DNA from: Synergistaceae bacterium
GTDB taxonomy: Bacteria; Synergistota; Synergistia; Synergistales; Aminobacteriaceae
Reading direction: 5' to 3'
DNA: 51,260 nt
NCBI GenBank assembly: GCA_017439345.1
Contig: JAFSJJ010000010.1
Coordinates: 74,442-125,701 of the forward strand
Shown here: in pieces, positions 36,089 to 43,832 of the stretch
Layout: each line of letters starts with the position of its first letter
How positions within the stretch are numbered: the first letter of the stretch is position 1
Notes under the pieces: model-generated
The model's database searches: none
Told to the model about the DNA's origin: nothing
Seen by the model: the letters and a program-made list of their open reading frames with translations, nothing else
Position numbers and translations under genes: made by a program

Positions 36089-36511
36089 GTGAACAGAGAA
36101 AACAAACGCAGGAAATTCAATCGCGAGAACTATAAACATCAGGCATGTATCGAGGGCTTTACGTGCAAAGTTTGCGGCTGGAAGGTCAATCCTCCGCTGT
36201 ACGGTGAGAAGCATAGAAATCACTGCAATAACTGTCTCTCAAGTCTTCACCTTGACAACGAACCAGGAGACCGGGAGGCAGACTGCGGGGGCATTATGGA
36301 ACCTATAGGGATATGGGTTCGCAAAAATGGCGAGTGGGCGATAATTCACAGGTGCAGGGTTTGCGGTCATCTGAGCTTGAATCACATTGCTCCTGACGAC
36401 AACCCGGCCAAGCTGCTCTCTATTGCAATGAAGCCTATAGCATGTCCTCCGTTTCCGATTGAATATATAAGACTTGAGAATAATTATAGCGAGGTAACAT
36501 TAACGAATTGA
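36089..36511 (+). CDS. RNHCP-domain zinc-ribbon-like protein
   Basis: The 140-residue protein starts at GTG, with AGGAGG eight bases before. It contains Cys pairs FTCKVCGWKV (about 25-34), the family motif RNHCNNCLSSLHLD (about 45-58), and a second pair HRCRVCGHLSLNHIAPDDNP (about 92-111). This is the RNHCP family, of unknown function; the Cys spacing predicts one or two zinc sites. The DDNP-like end is family-typical. The next gene (ruvX) overlaps by four bases (TTGA), so they are coupled. A nucleic-acid role is plausible from the neighbour but unproven. Confidence 0.88.
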   Translation: MNRENKRRKFNRENYKHQACIEGFTCKVCGWKVNPPLYGEKHRNHCNNCLSSLHLDNEPGDREADCGGIMEPIGIWVRKNGEWAIIHRCRVCGHLSLNHIAPDDNPAKLLSIAMKPIACPPFPIEYIRLENNYSEVTLTN

Positions 36512-36915
36512 GCAGAATATTAGCTCTTGATATAGGCAGCGTTAGAATCGGTGCTGCAATTTCGGATCCTTCCGGGATAATTGCTCAGGGTCTGGGAGTC
36601 TGGGACGCTGAAAACTGGCTGAAAGATTTTGACTCGGCTCTTGCGAAGTATGACCCGGCGTTAATCGTTGTCGGCTTACCGGTCAGAACAGACGGCAGGA
36701 AGAGTGAAGCAAGTGAAAGAATTTTAGCTCTGATTGACGAGTTAAAGATTTCTTATCCTGAACGCAAATTTGTAACATGGGACGAGAGACTTACGACAGT
36801 GATAGCTCAGAGAACTTTGCTTGAAGCCGATGTGTCTCGAAAGAAGCGAAAGAGTCACGTTGACAAGATTGCAGCAGTGTTAATTCTTGAAAGCTGGCTG
36901 GAGTCTAACAGGTAA
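36508..36915 (+). CDS. ruvX: Holliday junction resolvase-like protein YqgF/RuvX
   Basis: The 135-residue protein has the RNase H-like fold of the YqgF family: ILALDIGSVRIGAAISDPSG (about 4-23, first catalytic Asp), VVGLPVRTDGRKSEASERIL (about 49-68), WDERLTT (about 91-97, Glu) and SHVDKIAAVLILESWL (about 112-127, last Asp). Members act in rRNA 5'-end processing or replication. The start is TTG 36508 within TTGA, overlapping the RNHCP stop; GAGGT lies eight bases before. It closes the dnaJ-to-ruvX operon, with a hairpin 13 bases after the stop. Confidence 0.93.
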   Translation: MSRILALDIGSVRIGAAISDPSGIIAQGLGVWDAENWLKDFDSALAKYDPALIVVGLPVRTDGRKSEASERILALIDELKISYPERKFVTWDERLTTVIAQRTLLEADVSRKKRKSHVDKIAAVLILESWLESNR

Positions 36916-36927
36916 TTAATAAATACA

Positions 36928-36976
36928 TTGCTCCTCTTTGAAGTGAAATAAAAACTTTCGGGAGGAGTAATTTGTT
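36928..36976 (+). terminator. Terminator after ruvX
   Basis: TTGCTCCTC (36928-36936) pairs with GAGGAGTAA (36962-36970) with one G-T, and the inner GAAGT/ACTTTC adds pairing. TTTGTTC follows. The 3' arm is also a perfect-looking ribosome site for a 16-codon frame (36978-37028) that runs through the C-tract. Confidence 0.6.
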
Positions 36977-36981
36977 CATGC

Positions 36982-37013
36982 TTGACTTACCCCCCCCCCT
37001 GTTCACGTATAAT
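36982..37013 (+). promoter_or_regulatory. Promoter with a 10-C tract in its spacer, candidate phase-variable
   Basis: TTGACT (36982-36987) and a consensus TATAAT (37008-37013) are 20 bp apart. Ten consecutive C (36990-36999) lie between them. The optimal spacer is about 17 bp, so loss of two or three C would bring the promoter to full strength. Homopolymer spacers of this kind switch porA and opc in Neisseria. The site lies 36 bp before the ATG of the downstream gene. A short frame (36978-37028) also crosses the tract. Confidence 0.5.
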
Positions 37014-37048
37014 TACATAAAGTTTTGAGTTCGGGGAGGCTTTATTTT

Positions 37049-37561
37049 ATGAAGAAGATAAGACTATTGATTTTATTATTATTATTAATCTACGCTTACT
37101 ATGATTATAATAATGCTGCTGCTCAAAGAAAAAAACGTCAGCGTGAAGAATGTCATAATATTATTCATATTGCTGCTGTTCAGGCTGCCGGGTCTGCTGC
37201 TGCAATGGCTCAAGCTCCTGGTGCAGATAACATTGCTCTTGCATGGCTTGTAGGACAAATGACGATGGATTTAGCTAAAGTTTTTGATGTTAACCTGAAA
37301 GACTCTGTTGAAATAATCGGTAAAAATGTCCTGGTTCAATTTGGAAGTGCTGTAGCTTCACGTTATGCTTCTCAATAATGGATAGGAGGCTGGATTCCAT
37401 TTGCAGGCAATGCCCTTAATGCTGCGACTATGACGGCTCTAGTTGAATATATAGGCTGGGAAGTAGTAAAAAAATTTGGAGATGACAAAGGCTTTAATTT
37501 CGATGAAGGAGTGAGCATTTATAAAGGATATTGGGACAGTTTCTTAGAATTATTAAACTAA
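37049..37561 (+). pseudogene. DUF697-like membrane-associated protein interrupted by an in-frame TAA
   Basis: ATG 37049 follows GGGGAGG by nine bases. The frame runs 109 codons to TAA at 37376-37378 and then continues open in the same frame for 60 codons to TAA 37559-37561. The first part has a membrane span (about 3-20), a short basic stretch and helical segments (IIHIAAVQAAGSAAAMAQAP; LVGQMTMDLAKVFDVNL). The part after the stop reads WIGGWIPFAGNALNAATMTA and then ALVEYIGWEVVKKFG, which is the usual end of DUF697 domains (a Pro-Gly turn, then T-x-x-IG). So one domain spans the stop. This is either a nonsense mutation, a sequence error or readthrough. The gene abuts the toxin gene at 37566 in convergent orientation. 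Confidence 0.6.
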
Positions 37562-37565
37562 GCAA

Positions 37566-37988
37566 TTAATCAATACTAAAAACGTCCTCAAAATATTCTT
37601 CTGGTGTGATAGCTTTAACTTTGCTCCCGTCAAAGTCTTTTACATTTCGGGTGATTATGTAATCTGCATTTATTCTCTCAGCTATAGCACTCATTACGGC
37701 ATCTTCAAGGTCAGGCCATTTCATATTTGCTGCTGTTTCTAAGTCTGATTCACACAAATCTATGAACTTGAACGCAGAGAAAAGAGAGATATATATCTCC
37801 TGCATACGTTCAGGAGTTATTTCTTTTCTCATTATGTAAGCTATATTCAAGAGGCTCATAGATGATATACAGCCCGTAACAGATTTACCATAGTCACATA
37901 AGCCCCAGATTGTTAATGAGTTCTCGACGTGGGGCTCTCTCTCTTGAAGGACATCAAGCAGAATATTTGTGTCAATCATTAAGACCAT
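37566..37988 (-). CDS. PIN-domain ribonuclease toxin (VapC-like), module 1
   Basis: The 140-residue protein has the PIN acid residues: Asp6 in MIDTNILLDVL, Asp near 89-96 in KWPDLEDAV and Asp near 109 in NADYIITRNVKDF. VapC-type toxins cut tRNA or rRNA when free of antitoxin; the target here is unknown. It overlaps the upstream antitoxin gene by 17 bases; a Met three codons later is also possible. It is a clear homologue of the toxin in the next module (38247-38666), with an almost identical end (KVKAITPEEYFEDVF). Confidence 0.88.
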   Translation of the reverse strand: MVLMIDTNILLDVLQEREPHVENSLTIWGLCDYGKSVTGCISSMSLLNIAYIMRKEITPERMQEIYISLFSAFKFIDLCESDLETAANMKWPDLEDAVMSAIAERINADYIITRNVKDFDGSKVKAITPEEYFEDVFSID

Positions 37989-38217
37989 ATTTACGCCTCA
38001 ACGCTTCTTCTTTGATTTGTTCAATATCAATATCTCCACGTAGAATTCCCATGACTCTTTCTGCAGCTAATCTAACAGATTTACCGCGCGGAAGAAATCT
38101 GCCTATCTCTTTGTAGTCTTGACCGAGAAAAATTATCTCTTCTCCCTGTTCCATCATGTCAATATATTCGTTCATGTGTTCTTGAAGCATTTTTCGTGTT
38201 GCTATAGTACTAAGCAT
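37972..38217 (-). CDS. Phd/YefM-like antitoxin, module 1
   Basis: The 81-residue protein has an N-terminal part that fits the Phd/YefM fold (IATRKMLQEHMNEYIDMMEQ, then GEEIIFLGQDYKEIGRFLP) and should bind DNA. A basic linker follows, then a C-terminal helix (MGILRGDIDIEQIKEEALRRKYGLND) that would clasp the toxin. Its stop overlaps the toxin start by 17 bases. The C-terminal part resembles that of the second antitoxin, though the N-terminal parts do not. An AGGCGA-type site precedes the ATG. Confidence 0.8.
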   Translation of the reverse strand: MLSTIATRKMLQEHMNEYIDMMEQGEEIIFLGQDYKEIGRFLPRGKSVRLAAERVMGILRGDIDIEQIKEEALRRKYGLND

Positions 38218-38246
38218 AAATTATCGCCTCCGGATAAAATTTTATA

Positions 38247-38666
38247 TTAATCAATAGTGAAAACGTCCTCAAAATACTCTTCTGGTGTTATAGCTTTTAC
38301 TTTGCTACTCTCAAAGTCTTTAGTGTTTCGGGTGATTATGTAATCTGCATTGATTCTCTCAGCTGTTGACGACTGGACGGCATCTTCAAAGTCTCGCCAC
38401 TTCATGTTAGCTGCTTTATCTAAATCAAACAGAGTTAAATCAACGACACTGAAAAATTTTGTTATTGTTGCAAGAAGAGCATCTATTTCATTATAGGCAA
38501 CCTCTTTACGCATAATATAAACTATATCCGCAAATGTAAGAGCAGATATATAACCATTATTACGCGTTTCTACACATTCTGCCCATATCCGGCGAGAATT
38601 CTCGTAATGAGGACATCGTTTCTGCAAGACATCCAGCAGAATATTATTATCAATTAGCAAACGCAT
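38247..38666 (-). CDS. PIN-domain ribonuclease toxin (VapC-like), module 2
   Basis: The 139-residue protein carries Asp6 in LIDNNILLDVLQ, the middle acids in WRDFEDAVQSS and Asp near 108 in NADYIITRNTKDF, so the active site looks intact. It is a close paralogue of the module 1 toxin, differing mostly in residues 25-90. It overlaps its antitoxin gene by 17 bases, the same overlap as module 1. A tandem duplication is the simplest origin. Confidence 0.87.
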   Translation of the reverse strand: MRLLIDNNILLDVLQKRCPHYENSRRIWAECVETRNNGYISALTFADIVYIMRKEVAYNEIDALLATITKFFSVVDLTLFDLDKAANMKWRDFEDAVQSSTAERINADYIITRNTKDFESSKVKAITPEEYFEDVFTID

Positions 38667-38844
38667 ATTTTTCTCTCAATCTTTCCATTTTTACTTTATC
38701 AAGGTCATAATCAGCACTCAAAATCCCTGTAAGGCTGTCAATTAAATCTCTTGTTTCCTGACTAGTGTGTTCATCAATTATTGTGTGAACCCGTTCCCAG
38801 TATTCGTCATTTGTTTCATTTGGTAATCTTTTTATACCCGCCAT
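38650..38844 (-). CDS. Antitoxin of PIN module 2, unknown N-terminal type
   Basis: The 64-residue protein has an N-terminal half (AGIKRLPNETNDEYWERVH) with no match to Phd, AbrB, RHH or HTH that I can see. Its C-terminal half (TGILSADYDLDKVKMERL, then REKYAFAN) is like the toxin-binding tail of antitoxin 1. A strong CAGGAGG ribosome site is nine bases before the ATG. The arrangement (short gene, 17-base overlap, PIN toxin downstream) marks it as the antitoxin. Confidence 0.75.
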   Translation of the reverse strand: MAGIKRLPNETNDEYWERVHTIIDEHTSQETRDLIDSLTGILSADYDLDKVKMERLREKYAFAN

Positions 38845-38930
38845 AATTATTGCCTCCTGACAAATTTTTTATAACCTCCCCGCTGACAAGACATAAGCAA
38901 GGAGGTATCACGTATATTATACATGTAATA

Positions 38931-40442
38931 TTAAGTTATCGGCGCAGGATTGAATATACACAGGAAATTATTTAACCCGTATTGTTCAGTAAAAGGCTTT
39001 TTTCTTCCGCTGGCTACATCAAGAATAAAGTTAAATAACTCTGTCCCGACTTCTTTAATACTCTTCTCGCCCGTAACGACATCACCAGCACTAATGTCAA
39101 TAACGTCCGGCCATTGAGCTTTCATGTCATTGCGTGAACAGACTTTGATAACCGGAGCAGCTGCTAGTCCATACGGAGTCCCCCGTCCTGTCATGAAGAC
39201 CTGAAGACCAATTCCGCTGGCTAACTGGCACGGTCCGCAGACCATATCACTTGCAGGGGTCGCAGCGTAAATCATTCCGTGCTTAGTAGGTCTCTCAGCA
39301 GGCGATAAGACTTCAACTATAGGCGATGTCCCGGACTTTGCGATTGAACCCATAGCTTTCTCGATTATGTTGCTTAATCCGCCCTTCTTGTTACCCGGTG
39401 TAGGGTTTGCGCTCCTGTCAACTTCTCCGGCAGCAAGATAATTATCATACCAGCGCATTTCGTCAGCTAATTTGTCTCGAACTTCTGAACTTACGCAGCG
39501 TTCTGCAATAAAGTGAACTCCGTCCCTGACTTCAGTAACTTCACTGAACATCACAGTAGCTCCGGCTTGGACTAACATATCAGCGGCATAACCTGCACAG
39601 GGATTAGCACTGACTCCGGAAAAGGCATCGCTCCCCCCGCACTGCATTCCGACTAATAAATTTGAGAGCGGTAATTCTTCACGTCTTCTCTTGTCAAGAA
39701 CCTGTAACTTTCTTTCGGCCATAGTCATTATTGCATTAATCATAGCGTCAAAGCTCCTGCAGTCCTGAAGAACTATAACATTTTCAGGAGTATTTAACTC
39801 AGGAGCAATTAATTTCTCAACGGTCAGCTTCTCACAGCCTAACGACACGACCATTAACTCGCCGCCGAAATTTGGATGTCTTGCAATATTCTGTAGAGCT
39901 CTAATCGGAAATTTTGCGAACGGTGCATTAATAGCGACTCCGCAGCCGTAAGCGTGATTTACAGCAACAACGTCATCAACATTCGGATACTTGGGCAGAA
40001 TTTCGCGCTTGATTCTATCTACTGCAACATTCAGAACGCCTTGAACACACTGCACAGTCGTATTAATCCCTAGAATATTTCGAGTCCCTGCGTAAAAGTT
40101 ATCAGGACTCTTGTAGCCCATGAAAGTTTTTGCAGGAGCTTCGGGCAAGTTATTATTAATATTCACACCGTACGGCATATTATCAAGTGAAGGAGATACA
40201 GGGAGTCTTAACATGTGTTCATTAATCCATGAGCCGCGCTTTATATCATCAAGAGCATAGCCCAGAACTACACCGTAACGAATTATTTCGCCGTCCTTGT
40301 GAATATCTTCAAGAGCAAACTTGTGAGCCTGCGGAATGTCATCACGAAGCACGAGACCTGATATTATTTCAGTACCTTTAGCTGTATCATGAGTAACGAC
40401 TGCAACATTATCACGGTCAGTTAATTTCACGTAATCGCGCAA
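38931..40442 (-). CDS. garD: Galactarate dehydratase
   Basis: The start is TTG 40442, with GAGGAGGG eight bases before; an ATG ten codons earlier (40472) is in frame but lacks a ribosome site. The 503-residue protein aligns through its length with E. coli GarD (523): an N-terminal SAF-like domain (DNVAVVTHDTAKGTEI; GEIIRYGVVLGYALDDI), then a UxaA/GarD core with NHAYGCGVAINAPFAKFPIR, VSLGCEKLTVEKL and QCGGSDAFSGVSANP. It removes water from galactarate to give 5-keto-4-deoxyglucarate. Altronate dehydratase (UxaA) is related, but the fused SAF domain and length favour GarD. Other genes of the pathway are not adjacent. Confidence 0.85.
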   Translation of the reverse strand: MRDYVKLTDRDNVAVVTHDTAKGTEIISGLVLRDDIPQAHKFALEDIHKDGEIIRYGVVLGYALDDIKRGSWINEHMLRLPVSPSLDNMPYGVNINNNLPEAPAKTFMGYKSPDNFYAGTRNILGINTTVQCVQGVLNVAVDRIKREILPKYPNVDDVVAVNHAYGCGVAINAPFAKFPIRALQNIARHPNFGGELMVVSLGCEKLTVEKLIAPELNTPENVIVLQDCRSFDAMINAIMTMAERKLQVLDKRRREELPLSNLLVGMQCGGSDAFSGVSANPCAGYAADMLVQAGATVMFSEVTEVRDGVHFIAERCVSSEVRDKLADEMRWYDNYLAAGEVDRSANPTPGNKKGGLSNIIEKAMGSIAKSGTSPIVEVLSPAERPTKHGMIYAATPASDMVCGPCQLASGIGLQVFMTGRGTPYGLAAAPVIKVCSRNDMKAQWPDVIDISAGDVVTGEKSIKEVGTELFNFILDVASGRKKPFTEQYGLNNFLCIFNPAPIT

Positions 40443-40490
40443 AGTTTTTTCCCTCCTCGTTAATTTTTTCATATTTTACCAGTCAACAAT

Positions 40491-40518
40491 AAAAAAATAG
40501 ACCGGAAATGCTCCGGCC
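40491..40518 (-). terminator. Terminator closing the flagellar operon
   Basis: On the minus strand CCGGA-GCATT-TCCGG forms a hairpin followed by TCTATTTTTTTATTG, 15 bases past the flgJ stop. Confidence 0.85.
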
Positions 40519-40533
40519 GTTCGTGAATATCAT

Positions 40534-40965
40534 TTACGCTTGAAAGTTTACTCCTGCTTCTGATTCTGAATTTGAGTCTATATCCATCATTGACTCCTGA
40601 TAGCGTCTTGCTGCTTCTTCATCTGCTGCCTTGCGTGCTTTAGCCTCATGATCTGCTGCGATTTTGCCTATCATGCTGTCATAGAGCATTTTCCACAGTC
40701 CTGCACCTTCTGACTTTGCAACTAAATCATCTGAAGCCATCTCAAGCGATAACTCTTCCATTTGCTGCCATGGTCTGCCCTTGTCTGAGCCGCTGATACT
40801 CATTGCAGTGTTCCGCATGTCCTTCCAGAGTTTAGCCCATAATATAGACTCGAACTGCTGACATGCTTCCTTGAGCTTTAAGGCCTCTTGAGTCTTGTGT
40901 ATTTCAGGGTCTATATTAGTGTCAATAATTTTTGCCCGGTTGATTCCCATTGTGTTATTTATCAT
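40534..40965 (-). CDS. flgJ: Flagellar rod-binding protein FlgJ (N-terminal domain only)
   Basis: The 143-residue protein has the rod-binding domain KLKEACQQFESILWAKLWKDMRNT (about 30-53) and EGAGLWKMLYDSMIGKIA (about 86-103). The C-terminal muramidase domain of enterobacterial FlgJ is absent, as in many phyla, so another enzyme must open the peptidoglycan. It helps assemble the rod in the periplasm and is last in the flagellar gene run. A GT4 gene separates it from flgI by an unusual insertion. Confidence 0.85.
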   Translation of the reverse strand: MINNTMGINRAKIIDTNIDPEIHKTQEALKLKEACQQFESILWAKLWKDMRNTAMSISGSDKGRPWQQMEELSLEMASDDLVAKSEGAGLWKMLYDSMIGKIAADHEAKARKAADEEAARRYQESMMDIDSNSESEAGVNFQA

Positions 40966-40971
40966 GAAATA

Positions 40972-42078
40972 TTACACTTCCTTTGCAAGTTTGTAGCATT
41001 CAAGAGTCTGACTTGCTGCCTTGTCCCAGCTGAATAATTTAACGCGCTCCCGTCCGCATGATATTAATTCCTGCCTCAGCGAGTCATGTTCTATAACGTT
41101 AAGAATCTTATCGGTCATAATATCAACGTCAACAGGAGAAAAATATTCTGCTGCCGAACCTGCGACTTCAGGCAGTGAACTTGAATCGCTGCACACTACA
41201 GGACAATCACAGGCAAATGACTCTAAAATCGGAATCCCGAAGCCCTCATATTCAGACGGGAAAACATAACATAATGCGTTCTGATAAGCTGCTGAGAGTT
41301 CCGAGTCGCTCAAACCTCCTTGATGAATTCGCGATTTATATGCTCCGAACGAGTCAAGTTCTTCACTGGTGAAAGCTCCTCCGCCTGCGCAGAATAAATG
41401 CAGGTCTTTATGAATATACATGACGTTAATCACAGCTTTAATGAAACGCGCAAAGTTTTTATAAAATCTCCTGTCCCCTACGTAAAGTATATAATCTTTA
41501 CCCTTCATGAGTGAAAAATCTGCGTTATCTCCTGAATTCCTGTTCATGCTGAAACCGTGATATATAACGTGAACTTTCTCCGGGTTTATATCAGGGACGT
41601 ATTCGAGTAAATCACGCTTTGTATTCTCAGAGACAGCAATTAACAAGTCAGCCTCACGGACTGCGCGCTTCTTGTGAGTTATTAAGTTCTTTTTAAGTCT
41701 CGGATAAATTCCCGAATACTTCTCGTGAGTCATATCATGAACCGTGATAATTAACTTTGCGTTATTTCTCTCAGGATACGAGACTCTATAATAAGTAGGG
41801 TGAATAATGTCATAGTTATTCTTTCTGACTGAACGCCGGGCATTAAATTTATTAACGTACCAGAACAGACCAAGCTCAGAGAGTCTCATGAATTTATTTT
41901 TATTGCTCATGTCATGAAGTCCTAATCTGTCAGCAAAATAAAAATTGTGATTGTGAATGCATTCAACATCTACATTGACTCCCATATTCGGCAGACGTGT
42001 AACAAGCTCGTAAATATACCGCGAAATACCTCCGAACTTCTGAGCAAGCAGTATTTGATAATCGTAATAAACTCTCAT
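40972..42078 (-). CDS. Family 4 glycosyltransferase inside the flagellar operon
   Basis: The 368-residue GT-B protein has VYYDYQILLAQKFGGISRYI at the start (a Gly-rich acceptor loop) and the family signature EYEGFGIPILESFACDCPVV (about 286-305). A donor loop DYILYVGDRRFYKNF lies near 200. It moves a sugar from a nucleotide donor with retention. It lies six bases before flgJ and 14 bases after flgI, so it is co-transcribed with basal-body genes. It may decorate flagellar or surface glycans, or it may be a chance insertion; the acceptor is unknown. It has no signal peptide. Confidence 0.9.
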   Translation of the reverse strand: MRVYYDYQILLAQKFGGISRYIYELVTRLPNMGVNVDVECIHNHNFYFADRLGLHDMSNKNKFMRLSELGLFWYVNKFNARRSVRKNNYDIIHPTYYRVSYPERNNAKLIITVHDMTHEKYSGIYPRLKKNLITHKKRAVREADLLIAVSENTKRDLLEYVPDINPEKVHVIYHGFSMNRNSGDNADFSLMKGKDYILYVGDRRFYKNFARFIKAVINVMYIHKDLHLFCAGGGAFTSEELDSFGAYKSRIHQGGLSDSELSAAYQNALCYVFPSEYEGFGIPILESFACDCPVVCSDSSSLPEVAGSAAEYFSPVDVDIMTDKILNVIEHDSLRQELISCGRERVKLFSWDKAASQTLECYKLAKEV

Positions 42079-42092
42079 TATCAGGCCCCCTA

Positions 42093-43235
42093 TTACATCG
42101 TAACAAGTTCGCCGTGTAAAGCTCCCGCCCGGTCTATTGCCTGTAATATCGAGATTATATCGCGCGGAGTAGCTCCCAGAGAGTTCAAGACCCTCACCAT
42201 ATCTCTAACTGTAGTAGTAGCAGGCATCGCAACCATGCTCGTACCTTCTTCGTCTGCTGTAACGTCGCTCCTAATCGTAGTACGTGCTGTGCCTCGTTCG
42301 CCCTCGCCCAAAGTTTCAGGCTGAATGACATTCACGACATCTGCAACACTGACCGTCAAATTTCCGTGAGCTACTCCGACTGAGCTGATTCTGACATTGC
42401 CGCCCATTACTACAGTTCCGGTTCTCTCATTCACTGCGACTTTAGCAGGGGTATCCGGTTCAATTTCGACCGTGCCAACATTAGCAAGAAACGCTGTAGG
42501 TGCCTGAACGTAAGCTCCCGGTAAATTTATTTCGACTCGGCCTGCATCGACTGCAAAAGCTACGACTCCGTAACGTCTATTAATTGCGTCTGCGATTCTC
42601 TGAGCTGTCGTGAAATCCGGGTCTCTCAATAATAATGCAACTTGGCCGCCCATTGTGTAATCACTTGGGACTTCACGCTCAACTATTGCACCGTTATTTA
42701 CTATTCCAGCTGTCGGGACATTCTGAGTCCGTGAAGCCGCTGCACCCTGAGCACTGCCTCCGCCGACTGTAACAGGACCTTGAGCAACTGCGTAAACCTG
42801 ACCATCTGCTGCCCTGAGTGGAGCTTGAATCAACATTCCACCCTGAAGACTCGAAGCATTACCCATCGTATTAACATTAACGTCAATGTTCTGGCCTGGT
42901 CTTGCATAAGGTGGGAGAGTCGCCGTAAGTGAGACAACTGCAATATTTCGAGTCCTGACTGAGCGAGCATCAAGAGTTACTCCGAAATTTCTCATCATGT
43001 TTCTCATCATCTGGACTGCCATCGTTGAGTTATCGCCAGTGCCGTTGAGACCTGTTACGAGTCCGACTCCTGTTAACTGGTTGCCGCGTGCGCCTTCGAC
43101 TTCCGTAATATCTTTGATTCTAACCGGAGGATTGACTCGGGAATAGTCCATATCTTGAAGATTTACTGCTGCAAATGAGGACTCACACAACGCTAATATA
43201 AATATAGTGATAAATAAAAATTTTTTCATGATCAT
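42093..43235 (-). CDS. flgI: Flagellar P-ring protein
   Basis: The 380-residue protein has a signal peptide (about 1-22, ending FAA) and the family start VRIKDITEVEGARGNQLTGVGLVTGLNGTGDN, VNVNTMGNASSLQGGMLIQAPL and VVMGGNVRISSVGVAHGNLTV, in that order. It forms the bushing around the rod in the peptidoglycan layer. With FlgH it shows an outer membrane. The start lies two bases after the flgH stop. Confidence 0.95.
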   Translation of the reverse strand: MIMKKFLFITIFILALCESSFAAVNLQDMDYSRVNPPVRIKDITEVEGARGNQLTGVGLVTGLNGTGDNSTMAVQMMRNMMRNFGVTLDARSVRTRNIAVVSLTATLPPYARPGQNIDVNVNTMGNASSLQGGMLIQAPLRAADGQVYAVAQGPVTVGGGSAQGAAASRTQNVPTAGIVNNGAIVEREVPSDYTMGGQVALLLRDPDFTTAQRIADAINRRYGVVAFAVDAGRVEINLPGAYVQAPTAFLANVGTVEIEPDTPAKVAVNERTGTVVMGGNVRISSVGVAHGNLTVSVADVVNVIQPETLGEGERGTARTTIRSDVTADEEGTSMVAMPATTTVRDMVRVLNSLGATPRDIISILQAIDRAGALHGELVTM

Positions 43236-43237
43236 GA

Positions 43238-43816
43238 TTAAAATATCGCCTGCAAAACTTGAGTAATAATTCCGACTTTCTGGGTCTTCGAGACTATGCC
43301 GCGTCCCTTAACAGAAATTTCTGCGTTGGCTATTAACTGGCTGCTGATTTGATTTTCGCTCGTAACGTCCTGAGGCCTAATCACTCCGATTAACTGGAAT
43401 TGCAGAGTCTCTTCGCTGGTTCGTATATCTCTGGTGCCTTCGATTACGAGATTCCCGTTTGGCAAGACTTCAGTTATAAGACATGCAAGAGTCGCTGTAG
43501 CATGGTGCTTTCTCTCAACGCTGCCTTCACCTTCTGAAGAGTTCGCTGACTGAAAAGTTAATGCCCTCAAGAACCGCAAAATTCCTGTACCGTCTGAGAC
43601 ATTGTTATTTGAAGCCTTCGTTACCTCCATGCTTGCTTCGTCCTTAGCGTCAGTGCGTTCATTTACCAGAACAGTAACTATATCGCCGACTTTGCCGGGT
43701 CTATCATCTGCGAACCAGTTTCTATTATCATTCCAGAGCGAGGCTGCATGAGAACTTGTTGACACTAACATGATTAATAATAATGCTGCGAGAAATTTTT
43801 TATGCATATATATCAC
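43238..43816 (-). CDS. flgH: Flagellar L-ring protein, without a lipobox
   Basis: The 192-residue protein has FlgH motifs: ASLWNDNRNWFADDRPGKVGD, IVTVLVNERTDAKDEAS and LVIEGTRDIRTSEETLQFQLIGVIRPQDV, ending VGIITQVLQAIF. It forms the outer-membrane ring. The N-terminal signal (about 1-24, ending SHA) has no Cys at the cleavage site, where most FlgH proteins carry the lipid-anchoring Cys. The ring is therefore probably not lipidated. The likely start is the second Met (MHKKF) or the first; a GGTGATAT site precedes both. Confidence 0.92.
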   Translation of the reverse strand: MIYMHKKFLAALLLIMLVSTSSHAASLWNDNRNWFADDRPGKVGDIVTVLVNERTDAKDEASMEVTKASNNNVSDGTGILRFLRALTFQSANSSEGEGSVERKHHATATLACLITEVLPNGNLVIEGTRDIRTSEETLQFQLIGVIRPQDVTSENQISSQLIANAEISVKGRGIVSKTQKVGIITQVLQAIF

Positions 43817-43832
43817 CTCTGATTAATAAATT

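Noticed and set aside
17661-40442. The DapA-family lyase and garD as two steps of one galactarate pathway
   Set aside because: Some DapA-family members do act after GarD, but the genes are 20 kb apart with unrelated operons between them and no other pathway genes nearby.
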